A stretch of DNA of 45,537 nt from Flammeovirga aprica JL-4 (lineage in GTDB: Bacteria > Bacteroidota > Bacteroidia > Cytophagales > Flammeovirgaceae), in NCBI RefSeq assembly GCF_012844305.1, contig NZ_JABANE010000073.1, forward strand, positions 1 to 45,537. The letters are read 5' to 3'. Below, piece by piece: positions 36,855-45,435 of the stretch (the stretch's first letter is position 1; every line of letters begins with the position of its first letter). The position numbers and the translations under genes were made by a program. Under the pieces are notes generated by a model, which saw only the letters and a program-made list of their open reading frames with translations, did no database searches and was not told the DNA's origin.

Positions 36855-36995
36855 TTCTTGCACCATAGTTAAAACTATGGGCAGGTGATAGGGCAACCTA
36901 ATCAAGACTAAAGTCTTGAAGGTTGGCAACGAAGACAACACTTTAGTGTTGTTGGAGTCAATATCACTAGCCCATGACTTCAGTCATGGTGCACG
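36855..36995. repeat. REP/BIME-like cluster of four perfect hairpins
   Basis: Four short perfect hairpins with 2-base loops occur in a row: ccatagtt/aactatgg (36863-36880), caagact/agtcttg (36903-36918), caacact/agtgttg (36936-36951), ccatgact/agtcatgg (36972-36989). The outer two sit within inverted copies of a ~35-base unit (ttgcaccat ... atgggcaggtgat and atcactagcccat ... atggtgcacg). No transposase is nearby. The form recalls REP/BIME elements mobilised in trans by REP-associated transposases. Confidence 0.8.
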
Positions 36996-37483
36996 TAATT
37001 ATTGTTTCATTTCTTCTGTCCTAGTGCTTATGCTCTTTTTCCAATATTACAGCATTGAAATTCATAACGCTCAAATTAATTCAAGGGAATACTAGGGGTA
37101 AATTTTTGAAATGAATGCAAAGCCATCAAGTAGTTTGTTGTTCAGAAAAAGTCTAGTTGTTAATTCTGCTTTATTTAATTATCGAATAACGGTTAATTGA
37201 AACTGTAAATATTGAAAAAGGGGGAGTAAAGGTGAATTAAAAAGTGGGATAATAGAGAAATGGAAACAAATTGATTTTTTTATTCAACGGATGAAGCGGT
37301 TTTTCCTCGTAAAACCAATTACAATTTCTTGATTTTTGAAAACCTGACTGGTTGCTTAGATATGCAAGATGGGCATATAAAACAGGTTATTATAATTTCA
37401 CCCTCATGAAAGCCCTTTTTTCTTCCCTCTAGATTATTATCAAACATATACCTTTAGGTAGTTAAGTCAAAGGAAATAACATT

Positions 37484-37662
37484 TGAAGGAAGAATTAAGA
37501 ATGTAGAATGAAGAAAAAAATGGTTTGTTTTTAGAGTATAGATGCCATCTGTAGGGATGTTGTAATGCAGCATTCAAACGTAACAGAACACAAACCACCT
37601 TAACTCTTCATTCTTAACTCTTAACTAAAAATTTGTTCCTAGTACTTAATTCTTCATTAAAA
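37484..37662. repeat. Dispersed MITE-like repeat family B, copy 3
   Basis: The left end has gaagaattaagaatgtagaa and gaatgaagaaaa. The right end is ccttaactcttcattcttaa followed by ctcttaact and, further on, cttaattcttcatt. The right-hand piece aaccaccttaactctt also occurs at copy 2. The core is the inverse of copy 1's core. Non-coding. Confidence 0.65.
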
Positions 37663-37695
37663 AAAACATTCGTAGAACTTTTTGAGCGTTAAGAA

Positions 37696-39519
37696 ATGAA
37701 ATTGAAAACAGTACAATATTGGATTTCGGGTCTTCTTCTATCTTTGCCATTATTTTATTTAATAGGGTGTGAAGATGGAAATGAAAAACCTAATGTAATT
37801 TTGATAGTAACAGACGACCAAGGTTATGGTGACATACAAGCACATGGAAACAAAGACATCAATACACCGCAAATGGATTTACTGCACAGTGAAAGTTTAC
37901 GATTGACAAACTTTCATGTAAGTCCTACTTGCGCACCTACAAGAAGTGCTTTAATGACGGGTAGAGATTGTAATAGAGTGGGTGTATGGCATACCGTTAT
38001 GGGCAGATCAATGCTTTATGAAGATGAGGTGACAATGGCCGATATCTTCTCTGAAAATAATTATGCTACGGCAATGTTTGGCAAGTGGCACTTGGGTGAC
38101 AACTATCCTTTTGCTCCACATTACAGAGGTTTTCAAGAAGCCTTTTTCCATGGTGGCGGAGGTGTAGGGCAAACGCCGGACTATTGGAATAACGATTATT
38201 TTGATGATGTGTATTTAAGAAATGGCAAAGAAGAAAAAGCCAATGGTTACTGTACTGATGTGTGGTTCAAAGAGGCATTAAGTTTTATAGAGAAGAACAA
38301 GGACAGTAAAAAACCATTTTTCTGTTATATAGCTACTAACGCTCCGCATGGTCCATTAAACGTTCCTGCAGAATATGCAAAACCTTACCTTGATAAGGGG
38401 ATTCCAAAGAGCAGAGCGAAGTTTTATGGAATGATTGAAAACATCGACATCAATCTAGGACAATTAAGAGCTAAACTCAAAGAGTGGAAAATCGAAGACA
38501 ATACGATCTTGATTTTCATGTCGGACAATGGCACAGCTTATGGAGCAGGATTCAAAGGAAAAGAATTGAAAGGGGGCTATAACGCCAATATGAGAGGAAC
38601 AAAAGGAAGTGCTTATGATGGAGGACACAGAGTGCCATTTTATATACATTGGAAAAATGGTGGTTTGAACGTAGGCAAGGATATGGATTTCCTTTCAGCA
38701 CACCTTGATGTTTTACCGACATTGATGGAATTATGTAATTTGAAATCATCGAAAAAAATTGAGTTTGATGGTATGGACATTACACAAGTGATCAAAGGCG
38801 AGGAAGAAGCTATGAAAAAATCAAAGGAAAGAGTATTGATCGGTGATTCCCAACGTATCGTTTACCCTGAAAAATGGCGTAACTCTTATGTGATGAACGG
38901 GCAGTGGAGATTGATCAACGGTGAAGAATTATATGACCTTTCGAAAGACCCATCACAGTTGAATGATATTGCCAAAGAGAATGCAGGAAAAGTAGCCGCA
39001 TTGCGTAAAGCATACGAAGCAAACTGGGCTTCTATTTCACCTACTTTCCAAAACTTCCCTTATATCAAACTAGGAACAAAAGAAGAACCACATTCAATGC
39101 TTACAGCCCATGATTGGCATATCAGTGAGGAACAGCCTATTGCATGGAATCAGAAATTGATCCGTAAAGGTGTGGGCATTGATGGAGAATGGAGAGTAGA
39201 TTTTACAAAAGCAGGAAAATACAAAATCGCATTGAGCAGATGGCCAAAAGAAGCTGATTTAGCAATAGATGCTTCTGCTCCAAAATTCGTTTCTGATGCA
39301 CCAGATTATATCCTTCCAGAAGGAAAGAAATTTACATTCAAAAGTGCTAAACTAAGAATCGGTGACAAAACCTGGGAACAAACAGTACCTCCAAATTCGA
39401 AAAGCGTTGTTTTTGAGGTGGAAGTACCAAAAGGAGAAACTACAATGCAAGCCACTTTTACAACCTCTGATAATACACCTAAAGGGGCGTACTATGTTTA
39501 TGTAGATAATATAGGCTGA
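37696..39519 (+). CDS. Type I (S1) sulfatase lipoprotein
   Basis: A 607-residue protein with a lipobox (YLIGC, C25), so it is probably anchored in the outer membrane or periplasm. The sulfatase motif C-x-P-x-R reads CAPTRSALMTGR, with C79 the residue oxidised to formylglycine and R83 supporting it. Metal ligands D40-D41 (IVTDDQGYGD) and the later MSDNGTAYG and KWHLG motifs are present, so the site looks complete. The catalytic part ends near 440. A beta-sandwich tail (about 480-607, LPEGKKF onward) is a common extra domain in algal sulfatases. It should remove sulfate esters from a polysaccharide, most likely a red-algal sulfated galactan given the GH86-like neighbour. A separate gene must supply the formylglycine-forming enzyme; none is in view. 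Confidence 0.93.
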   Translation: MKLKTVQYWISGLLLSLPLFYLIGCEDGNEKPNVILIVTDDQGYGDIQAHGNKDINTPQMDLLHSESLRLTNFHVSPTCAPTRSALMTGRDCNRVGVWHTVMGRSMLYEDEVTMADIFSENNYATAMFGKWHLGDNYPFAPHYRGFQEAFFHGGGGVGQTPDYWNNDYFDDVYLRNGKEEKANGYCTDVWFKEALSFIEKNKDSKKPFFCYIATNAPHGPLNVPAEYAKPYLDKGIPKSRAKFYGMIENIDINLGQLRAKLKEWKIEDNTILIFMSDNGTAYGAGFKGKELKGGYNANMRGTKGSAYDGGHRVPFYIHWKNGGLNVGKDMDFLSAHLDVLPTLMELCNLKSSKKIEFDGMDITQVIKGEEEAMKKSKERVLIGDSQRIVYPEKWRNSYVMNGQWRLINGEELYDLSKDPSQLNDIAKENAGKVAALRKAYEANWASISPTFQNFPYIKLGTKEEPHSMLTAHDWHISEEQPIAWNQKLIRKGVGIDGEWRVDFTKAGKYKIALSRWPKEADLAIDASAPKFVSDAPDYILPEGKKFTFKSAKLRIGDKTWEQTVPPNSKSVVFEVEVPKGETTMQATFTTSDNTPKGAYYVYVDNIG

Positions 39520-39521
39520 AG

Positions 39522-39546
39522 TCTCAATTAATGAGAGTCATTTTTT
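39522..39546 (+). terminator. Weak hairpin plus T tract after the sulfatase gene
   Basis: tctca and tgaga pair around a 5-base loop directly after the stop codon, and six T follow at 39541-39546. The stem is short, so some read-through into the next gene (79 bases after the sulfatase stop) is likely. Confidence 0.4.
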
Positions 39547-39598
39547 GAACGTTGAAGAAAACTAAAGAGATAAGAATAATCTAATTATAACCAATTAA

Positions 39599-40663
39599 AT
39601 GAATAGAAAAGAAAAACTTTTGATGCTTGTCATGATGATAGCGACCTTTCCTACTTTTGGACAAAAATATAACCCAGCCTATCGATATGCAGATGCTTAC
39701 AAGCAATATCAAAATGCCAACTGCCCATTAGAAAAAGACAGTATTAAACATTTTGTCTATTTTTCCCGTGATAGAGCATTGATACATGACCATGTCTTTT
39801 TGCAGGTACAAAGATTAGAAGGAGCCCAAATTATGTATTCTTGGCGTGAATTAGAACCCAAAAAGGGAGAGTACGATTTTTCAATGATTCATGAAGACTA
39901 CAAATACTTAACTTCTTATGGTAAAAAACTATTTATTCAGTTACAAGATGTGTCATTTAGAGCGAGCTACAAAGCTGTTCCAGGTTATTTACTGACAGAT
40001 GAATTTGATGGTGGGTGTGTTGCTTCCAATGAAGAAGAAGGTTGGGTTGCTAAAAGGTGGAATCCTAAAGTACAAGACCGCTGGGCAAAGTTATTAGTAG
40101 CCTTAGGAAAGGAATTTGATGGGAAAATAGAAGGGATCAATTTGCAGGAAACAGCGGCAGGTTCGAGTGATGAAAAGGATACTTCATTTACCCCTGAGCG
40201 TTATGTTGAATGCATCAAAGAAAATATGTCTGCTTTAAAAACTGCTTTCCCAAATTCCGTAACCATGCAGTATGCTAATTTTATGCCCGGTGAATGGTTG
40301 CCATGGGATGATAAAGGATATTTGCGAGCTATATATCAGTATGGAAATGATATTGGTGTTGGTTTAGGCGGACCTGATTTAATGGTGCATAGAAAAGGGC
40401 AACTTAATCATTTGATTACCATGATGCATGAGAATGTGTATACAGTTCCTCTAGGAATCGCAATTCAAGATGGGAATTATACGGGTAAAACTGGAGCAGA
40501 TAAAGATTATAATGAAAAGAAGGATAATGGAAAGAATCGTGATAATAACATCGTTCCATTATTACATGCATTTGCAAAAGATTTTCTTAAAGTAAATTAT
40601 ATGTTTTGGGTGAATCAAGAACCTTATTTTACGGGGGATGTTGTTCCTTGTTTGAATAATTAA
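39599..40663 (+). CDS. Probable clan GH-A glycoside hydrolase, family not assigned
   Basis: A 354-residue exported protein (signal peptide MNRKEKLLMLVMMIATFPTFG). The sequence reads like a (beta/alpha)8 barrel: YSWRELEPKKGEYDFSMI is the usual second strand of GH-A enzymes (compare W-x-x-x-E-P-x-x-G-x-Y/F-D-F), KKLFIQLQD the third and INLQETAAG the fourth. E184 lies in INLQET and E341 in FWVNQEPYF near the end; they could serve as acid/base and nucleophile. I do not recognise a CAZy family. It follows the sulfatase by 79 bases, separated only by a weak hairpin, and may be co-expressed. It probably acts on oligosaccharides made by the GH86-like enzyme and the sulfatase, but this is an inference from position only. 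Confidence 0.6.
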   Translation: MNRKEKLLMLVMMIATFPTFGQKYNPAYRYADAYKQYQNANCPLEKDSIKHFVYFSRDRALIHDHVFLQVQRLEGAQIMYSWRELEPKKGEYDFSMIHEDYKYLTSYGKKLFIQLQDVSFRASYKAVPGYLLTDEFDGGCVASNEEEGWVAKRWNPKVQDRWAKLLVALGKEFDGKIEGINLQETAAGSSDEKDTSFTPERYVECIKENMSALKTAFPNSVTMQYANFMPGEWLPWDDKGYLRAIYQYGNDIGVGLGGPDLMVHRKGQLNHLITMMHENVYTVPLGIAIQDGNYTGKTGADKDYNEKKDNGKNRDNNIVPLLHAFAKDFLKVNYMFWVNQEPYFTGDVVPCLNN

Positions 40664-40688
40664 TGGGTAGATAAATGTATGTTAATAC

Positions 40689-40717
40689 TTTGTAAATGAA
40701 ATATCAGAATACATTTG
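40689..40717 (+). promoter_or_regulatory. Candidate Bacteroidota promoter for the DUF2339-DUF3999 operon
   Basis: TTTG at 40689-40692 and TACATTTG at 40710-40717 match the TTTG / TAnnTTTG consensus with a 17-base spacer, close to the usual 19-20. The start codon is about 140 bases further on, which would leave a long leader. Confidence 0.45.
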
Positions 40718-40858
40718 CTTTACCGAACTTATACAAACTGTATATTTTCAAAGTGAATACATTTTAACCTTGTAGTTAGTGTATTCCCTTTTATTTATTA
40801 ATTTTATAATCAGATAGACTTTTTTAAGAGTCTCTTTCATCAATAATAAAGACAAACT

Positions 40859-43207
40859 ATGACTAACGACCACAAAAGAATAAATGAACTTGAGGTCAAA
40901 TTTCAATTACTGGTGGACAAGCAAAATTCTTTTGCTGCTGATATAAACCATTTAAAATATGAAATTAATCAATTAAAAATTTCTATTTCAAAAGCGGATA
41001 CAGAGATTGAAACTAAACCTTTGACTGATGAACCTGATAAAAGCATTCAAAAGGAAAAAGAAATTATAAATCAGCCAATGTATTCGAAGGTGAGAGCCCC
41101 AAACCCTTTGGTCATAAGGCATCCGCAATCTAAGCCAAAGCCCGTCGGGAAATCTAATTTAGAGAAATTTATAGGTGAAAACCTTATCAATAAAATTGGT
41201 ATACTTATACTAATCATTGGTATTGGCATCGGAGGAAAATACTCTATAGATAATGAATTAATAAGCCCTGTAACTCGAATTATTTTGGGTTATTTAGCAA
41301 GTTTTAGTCTTTTAGGTTTTGGTATAAAATTAAAAGAAAAATACACCAATTACAGTGCTGTATTGGTTAGTGGAGCCATTGCCATAATGTATTTTATGAC
41401 TTTTATGGCACACAGTTTATACGATCTCATTCCTGTGAGTGTTACCTTTGTGATGATGGTTATTTTTACCATTTTCACTGCCATAGCATCATTGCATTAC
41501 AATAAACAAGTATTGGCAATTATAGGATTAGTGGGTGCTTACGCCGTTCCTTTCTTATTGAGTAATGGTGATGGAAATACGAATATCTTTTTCTCCTATA
41601 TTGCTGTTATTAATATTGGAATACTATTTCTTGCTTTCAAAAAATATTGGACGATCCTTCAGAAATTGTCTTTTGGTATTACATGGGTGATCTATCTTCT
41701 CTGGATATCTGAAAACAGTCATGATGCAGATGTTTACACATCGTCAATATTTTTATTTATTTATTTTGCCACTTTCTATACAGCCTTTCTTGCCTATAAA
41801 TTATTGCACAAAGAAGAATTTAAGCTCTTAGATATTTTCCTAATTCTTAGCAATGCTTTTCTCTTTTATGGTTTAGGATTTAGCATTATTGATGATCATG
41901 GAGGAGAGAATTACTTAGGTTTGTATACTTTATTAAATGCATGTATTCATTTTGGAGTAAGTTTCCTATTGTATACAAAGAAAGAAGTTGATAGAAATGT
42001 GTTTTATCTTGCCACTGCATTAGTACTTACTTTTATTACGATTGCTATTCCTGTCCAATTCAATGGCAATGGAGTAACATTACTATGGGTAGGTGAAGCG
42101 ACAATTCTTTTCTGGATTGGAAGAACCAAAAAGATCTATTTCTATGAAAAACTTTCTTATCCGTTGATGCTTTTGGCTTTCGTCAGCATGTTTGAAGATT
42201 ATCATACAGCTTATGGTCAATATTATGGTGATAATGAGGAATTGAAAATTAACTTCTTGTTGAATGTACAGTTCTTATGTTCTGTTTTATTTATTGCAGG
42301 TTTTTCATTTATCAATTACATACACCTTAAAACACTTCCTCAAAAAGAGATTTCACCTAAAGACACCTTAACCAAATTGGTTTCAATAGGAATACCATCA
42401 ATCTTGATGATTATTGCCTACCTATCCCTCTTTTATGAAATAGATAACTATTGGGATCAGTTGTATATTGATTCTATAATCTCAACTCCGGAAGGTAGTA
42501 CGATTAGAAATTATGATTTAAACAAATTCTCAGAACTTTGGTTAATCAACTATACCATCTTTTTCGGGGCTATGCTTTCTATTTTGAACTATAAAAAAGT
42601 GAGAAATAAAGCCTTTGCCAAATTAAACTTTATCGTTGTTTCTTTCTCTATATTCCTTTTCCTAATTGTGGGTACAATTAAAATTGGAGCGTTAAGATCA
42701 CACTATATTTCTCAATACAATGCAGAATACTATAATATAGGGATCATGAATATTGGAATTCGATATGTTTCAATTCTATTAATTGCCCTTGTCCTATTTG
42801 TATTACATAAAAACAATACCTTTTTCAAAGGGAAGGTCATCTTTACAAAAGCATATGACTTCCTACTGTATTTTACAGTTTTATGTATTCTAAGTAATGA
42901 GCTTATTCATTGGATGGAATTAAGTGAATCTACACAATCTGATAAATTAGGCTTAAGTATATTATGGGGTATTTATGCTTTAGTGATGATTGGAATAGGG
43001 ATATGGAAGAAAATTAAACACGTAAGGATGGGTGCGATTGCTTTGTTTGGAATCACATTATTCAAACTTTTCTTTTATGATATAGCAGACCTAAACACAA
43101 TTGCCAAAACCATAGTCTTTGTTTCTCTAGGCGTCCTTCTATTAATTATATCATTTTTATACAACAAATATAAAACAGTCATTTTCAATGAAGATAATAA
43201 TGAATAG
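40859..43207 (+). CDS. DUF2339 polytopic membrane protein
   Basis: A 782-residue protein. Residues 1-45 form a coiled coil (INELEVKFQLLVDKQNSF, INHLKYEINQLKISI). A polar linker runs to about 105, then SNLEKFIGENLINKIGILILIIGIGIGGKYSIDN. That last stretch is the signature entry of DUF2339 proteins. More than 20 membrane segments follow to the end, in the repeated pattern of that family. Its biochemical role is not established. It overlaps the next gene, for a DUF3999 protein, by 8 bp, and this pairing is known from many Bacteroidota and Proteobacteria. The two probably form an envelope complex. Confidence 0.88.
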   Translation: MTNDHKRINELEVKFQLLVDKQNSFAADINHLKYEINQLKISISKADTEIETKPLTDEPDKSIQKEKEIINQPMYSKVRAPNPLVIRHPQSKPKPVGKSNLEKFIGENLINKIGILILIIGIGIGGKYSIDNELISPVTRIILGYLASFSLLGFGIKLKEKYTNYSAVLVSGAIAIMYFMTFMAHSLYDLIPVSVTFVMMVIFTIFTAIASLHYNKQVLAIIGLVGAYAVPFLLSNGDGNTNIFFSYIAVINIGILFLAFKKYWTILQKLSFGITWVIYLLWISENSHDADVYTSSIFLFIYFATFYTAFLAYKLLHKEEFKLLDIFLILSNAFLFYGLGFSIIDDHGGENYLGLYTLLNACIHFGVSFLLYTKKEVDRNVFYLATALVLTFITIAIPVQFNGNGVTLLWVGEATILFWIGRTKKIYFYEKLSYPLMLLAFVSMFEDYHTAYGQYYGDNEELKINFLLNVQFLCSVLFIAGFSFINYIHLKTLPQKEISPKDTLTKLVSIGIPSILMIIAYLSLFYEIDNYWDQLYIDSIISTPEGSTIRNYDLNKFSELWLINYTIFFGAMLSILNYKKVRNKAFAKLNFIVVSFSIFLFLIVGTIKIGALRSHYISQYNAEYYNIGIMNIGIRYVSILLIALVLFVLHKNNTFFKGKVIFTKAYDFLLYFTVLCILSNELIHWMELSESTQSDKLGLSILWGIYALVMIGIGIWKKIKHVRMGAIALFGITLFKLFFYDIADLNTIAKTIVFVSLGVLLLIISFLYNKYKTVIFNEDNNE

Positions 43208-44435
43208 GTACCTGTTACTGCTATTATGGGTTTCGGTGGCTCATATGGGATTTAGTCAAGTGAAAAAATATAATTATTACAAGGATATTCATGGTGTTCA
43301 GGAGGAGTGGCACAAGATAATCTTGACTGATGATATATATGCTAAAACTTCACAGCATCTTCACGATATAAGAATTTATGGATTCGCACCCAATGGAGAT
43401 ACACTTGAGGCTCCTTATATCCTTCAGGCAAAAGAAAATAAAACAATAATCAACAGAATTGCTTTTAAAAGGATTAATGAATCCCATAATGATGAGGGGT
43501 ATTTTTATACTTTTGAGACGCCGTCAAAAGCAGCCATTAATGAAATCAATCTTACTTTCCGAAAAGATAATTTTGAATGGTTTGTGAATCTAGAAGGCAG
43601 TCAAAATCAAGAAAATTGGTATACAATTATTGATGATTACCGCATTTTATCGATCAGAAATAATAGTACTGATTATCATTTTACAGATATCAATTTTCCT
43701 AAATCAAAATATAAATATTATCGTCTTCAAATTAAGTCCGCTAAAGATCCTTTACTAACCAAAGTAAGTATTCTTGAAAGTCAGACGATCTCAGGTTCTT
43801 TCAATACTTTTAAAGTAGACGACCTTATATATTTGAAAGGTAAGAAGACACAAAGTGAAATTGATGTTGATCTAGGAAAAGTCAGTAGGGTCAATAGCCT
43901 AAAGCTAAATATCGACGATAAATTTGACTATTACAGACCCGTCACCATTCAATTTTTAGCGGATAGTTTTCACACTGAAAAAGGATGGAAATACAGTTAT
44001 AAAACACTTGCAAGAGGCATTGTAAATTCATCAAAAGAAAACGTATTTCACTTTGATCAGAAGACCGTTCGTAAATTGAAAATTATTGTAGACGATAATC
44101 AAAATACACCATTAAATATTACTTCTCTCACCGTAAATGAGATCATCAATGAACTTATTATAAGGTTTACAAAAAAGGCAGATTATCGTATCTATTTTAA
44201 TGCTAAACACCCTAGGAAAACAAATTATGATATCCATTATTTTACTAAAAACATACCGGATTCCTTACAAGAACTTTCTCTTTCTAAGACTTTCTTAATA
44301 CCAAAAGAAAAGGTGGAAAAAGATAAACCACTCTTTGAAAGTGAATTGTGGATATGGGCATTAATGGCTGTTATTATTATAATATTAGGAGGTTTTTCCT
44401 TCAAAATGCTCAATAGTAAAGAGGTCGGCTTGTAG
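43200..44435 (+). CDS. DUF3999 membrane-anchored exported protein
   Basis: About 411 residues. An ATG at 43188 lies further inside the upstream gene; the ATG at 43200 begins the signal peptide MNRYLLLLLWVSVAHMGFSQ and overlaps the previous stop (ATGAATAG). The large periplasmic part is beta-rich with strands such as DIRIYGFAPNGDTLEAPYIL, and two discoidin-like stretches (VNLEGSQNQENWYTI, then LKLNIDDKFDYYRPVTIQF). One membrane helix near the C-terminus (LWIWALMAVIIIILGGFSF) fixes it in the inner membrane. DUF3999 proteins usually follow a DUF2339 gene, as here. The function is unknown. Confidence 0.82.
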   Translation: MNRYLLLLLWVSVAHMGFSQVKKYNYYKDIHGVQEEWHKIILTDDIYAKTSQHLHDIRIYGFAPNGDTLEAPYILQAKENKTIINRIAFKRINESHNDEGYFYTFETPSKAAINEINLTFRKDNFEWFVNLEGSQNQENWYTIIDDYRILSIRNNSTDYHFTDINFPKSKYKYYRLQIKSAKDPLLTKVSILESQTISGSFNTFKVDDLIYLKGKKTQSEIDVDLGKVSRVNSLKLNIDDKFDYYRPVTIQFLADSFHTEKGWKYSYKTLARGIVNSSKENVFHFDQKTVRKLKIIVDDNQNTPLNITSLTVNEIINELIIRFTKKADYRIYFNAKHPRKTNYDIHYFTKNIPDSLQELSLSKTFLIPKEKVEKDKPLFESELWIWALMAVIIIILGGFSFKMLNSKEVGL

Positions 44436-44447
44436 AATTTTTGTAAA

Positions 44448-44528
44448 TAAAGAATGGAGAATAATAGGTTCTTGTTGTGGCTTAGAAACCATTTTACGAA
44501 CCTTAATTCTTCATGCTTCCCTCTTCAT
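44448..44528. repeat. Family B repeat, partial copy 4
   Basis: The left end has aaagaatggagaataa. The right end, acgaaccttaattcttcatgcttccctcttcatt, matches the right ends of copies 2 and 3 (acgaaccacc, ttaactcttc, ttcattctta). It is shorter than the others and lies between the DUF3999 and WG-repeat genes. Confidence 0.5.
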
Positions 44529-44598
44529 TATTTCCAAAGCAATTGATACTGAAATACTTTTAAGCAAACTATATATCTAAACTAATTACTCTTTCATA

Positions 44599-45435
44599 AT
44601 GAATAATATCAAACTGAAACGTTTCTTTTTTTGCTCCGTCATTTTGGGGTCTCTCATTATTTTTTCATTTAATGTGATTCCAATTAAAAAATACTACATC
44701 AAAACTGTTGAAGAGAGAAAGGTAAAAGAAGATGGAATAGCTTCAACTATTCCCTTAGGAACAAATCCTAAATTAGTAAATGAAGACTATTGGTTTCAAA
44801 ATAAAAATTTTGATACACTGTATAATAGTTTCAGTGAAAAGAAGAAAACCGATGTTGATGAGGATGAATATTTCATAGGAGCTAAATATGAAGCTGAAAC
44901 AAAGCAGAATCAACGATTTTTTGAACATCTCAAAAAAGAAAATCCAGAAATAACTTGTATCACAAGAGTAAATAATGATCTGAAAATTGAGAATTACAAT
45001 TCATTAATTTTTAAAGGGGATTTCAATGCAGATTTTATAGGTCTGAAAGTAGACGGTTATCATATTGTAATTAAAGGCGAAAAATATGGTTTGATCAATG
45101 AAAAGGGAGAAGTTACTATCCCTATAGAGTATGATTTGATTGATGTACCTTCAGAAGGAAAAGTAAGTGCTAAAAAAGGGGATAAATGGGGATATTTAAA
45201 TCTTAAAGGACAAACAGTAATTCCATTTCATTTTGGTGATGCACAGTTATTTATCGATGGATATGCTCATGTTGTTTCTAATGGAATTGAAGGTGTAATT
45301 GATAGTATGGGGAATTGGGTTTCCAATAAAACGGAGAATAATAATTGGCTGAGCAGGTATTTGGTACCCATTGAAAATTTTAACGGGATGATAGCTTTTT
45401 CTACTCTACCCGATGATAATTGGATAACTTTCTAA
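44599..45435 (+). CDS. WG-repeat protein with N-terminal membrane anchor
   Basis: A 278-residue protein. One membrane segment (about residues 6-27, RFFFCSVILGSLIIFSF) is followed by a charged linker. From about 160, KYGLINEKGEVTIPIEYDLID, KWGYLNLKGQTVIPFHFGDAQ and GIEGVIDSMGNWV are three WG-type repeats (W/Y-G-x-I/L-x-x-x-G-x-x-x-I-P). WG repeats build beta-propeller- or solenoid-like binding surfaces in exported Bacteroidota proteins. The start ATG at 44599 leads directly into the anchor. No operon partner is visible; it lies 163 bases after the DUF3999 gene with a repeat between. The binding partner is unknown. Confidence 0.75.
   Translation: MNNIKLKRFFFCSVILGSLIIFSFNVIPIKKYYIKTVEERKVKEDGIASTIPLGTNPKLVNEDYWFQNKNFDTLYNSFSEKKKTDVDEDEYFIGAKYEAETKQNQRFFEHLKKENPEITCITRVNNDLKIENYNSLIFKGDFNADFIGLKVDGYHIVIKGEKYGLINEKGEVTIPIEYDLIDVPSEGKVSAKKGDKWGYLNLKGQTVIPFHFGDAQLFIDGYAHVVSNGIEGVIDSMGNWVSNKTENNNWLSRYLVPIENFNGMIAFSTLPDDNWITF

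Larger units (their letters stand above)
36644..37695. other. 1-kb intergenic region packed with repeats
   Basis: No convincing gene. From left to right: promoter region of the GH86-like gene; an isolated perfect hairpin aagtctgaagactt at 36767-36780; the hairpin cluster at 36855-36995; a piece (37015-37034) related to the inverted repeat downstream of GH28; an AT-rich stretch with no feature; family B copy 3 (37484-37662). The sulfatase promoter must lie in or just beyond that copy. Confidence 0.6.

Noticed and set aside
36747..36941. 64-residue minus-strand ORF
   Set aside because: It runs through the hairpin repeat cluster and has no protein-like features.
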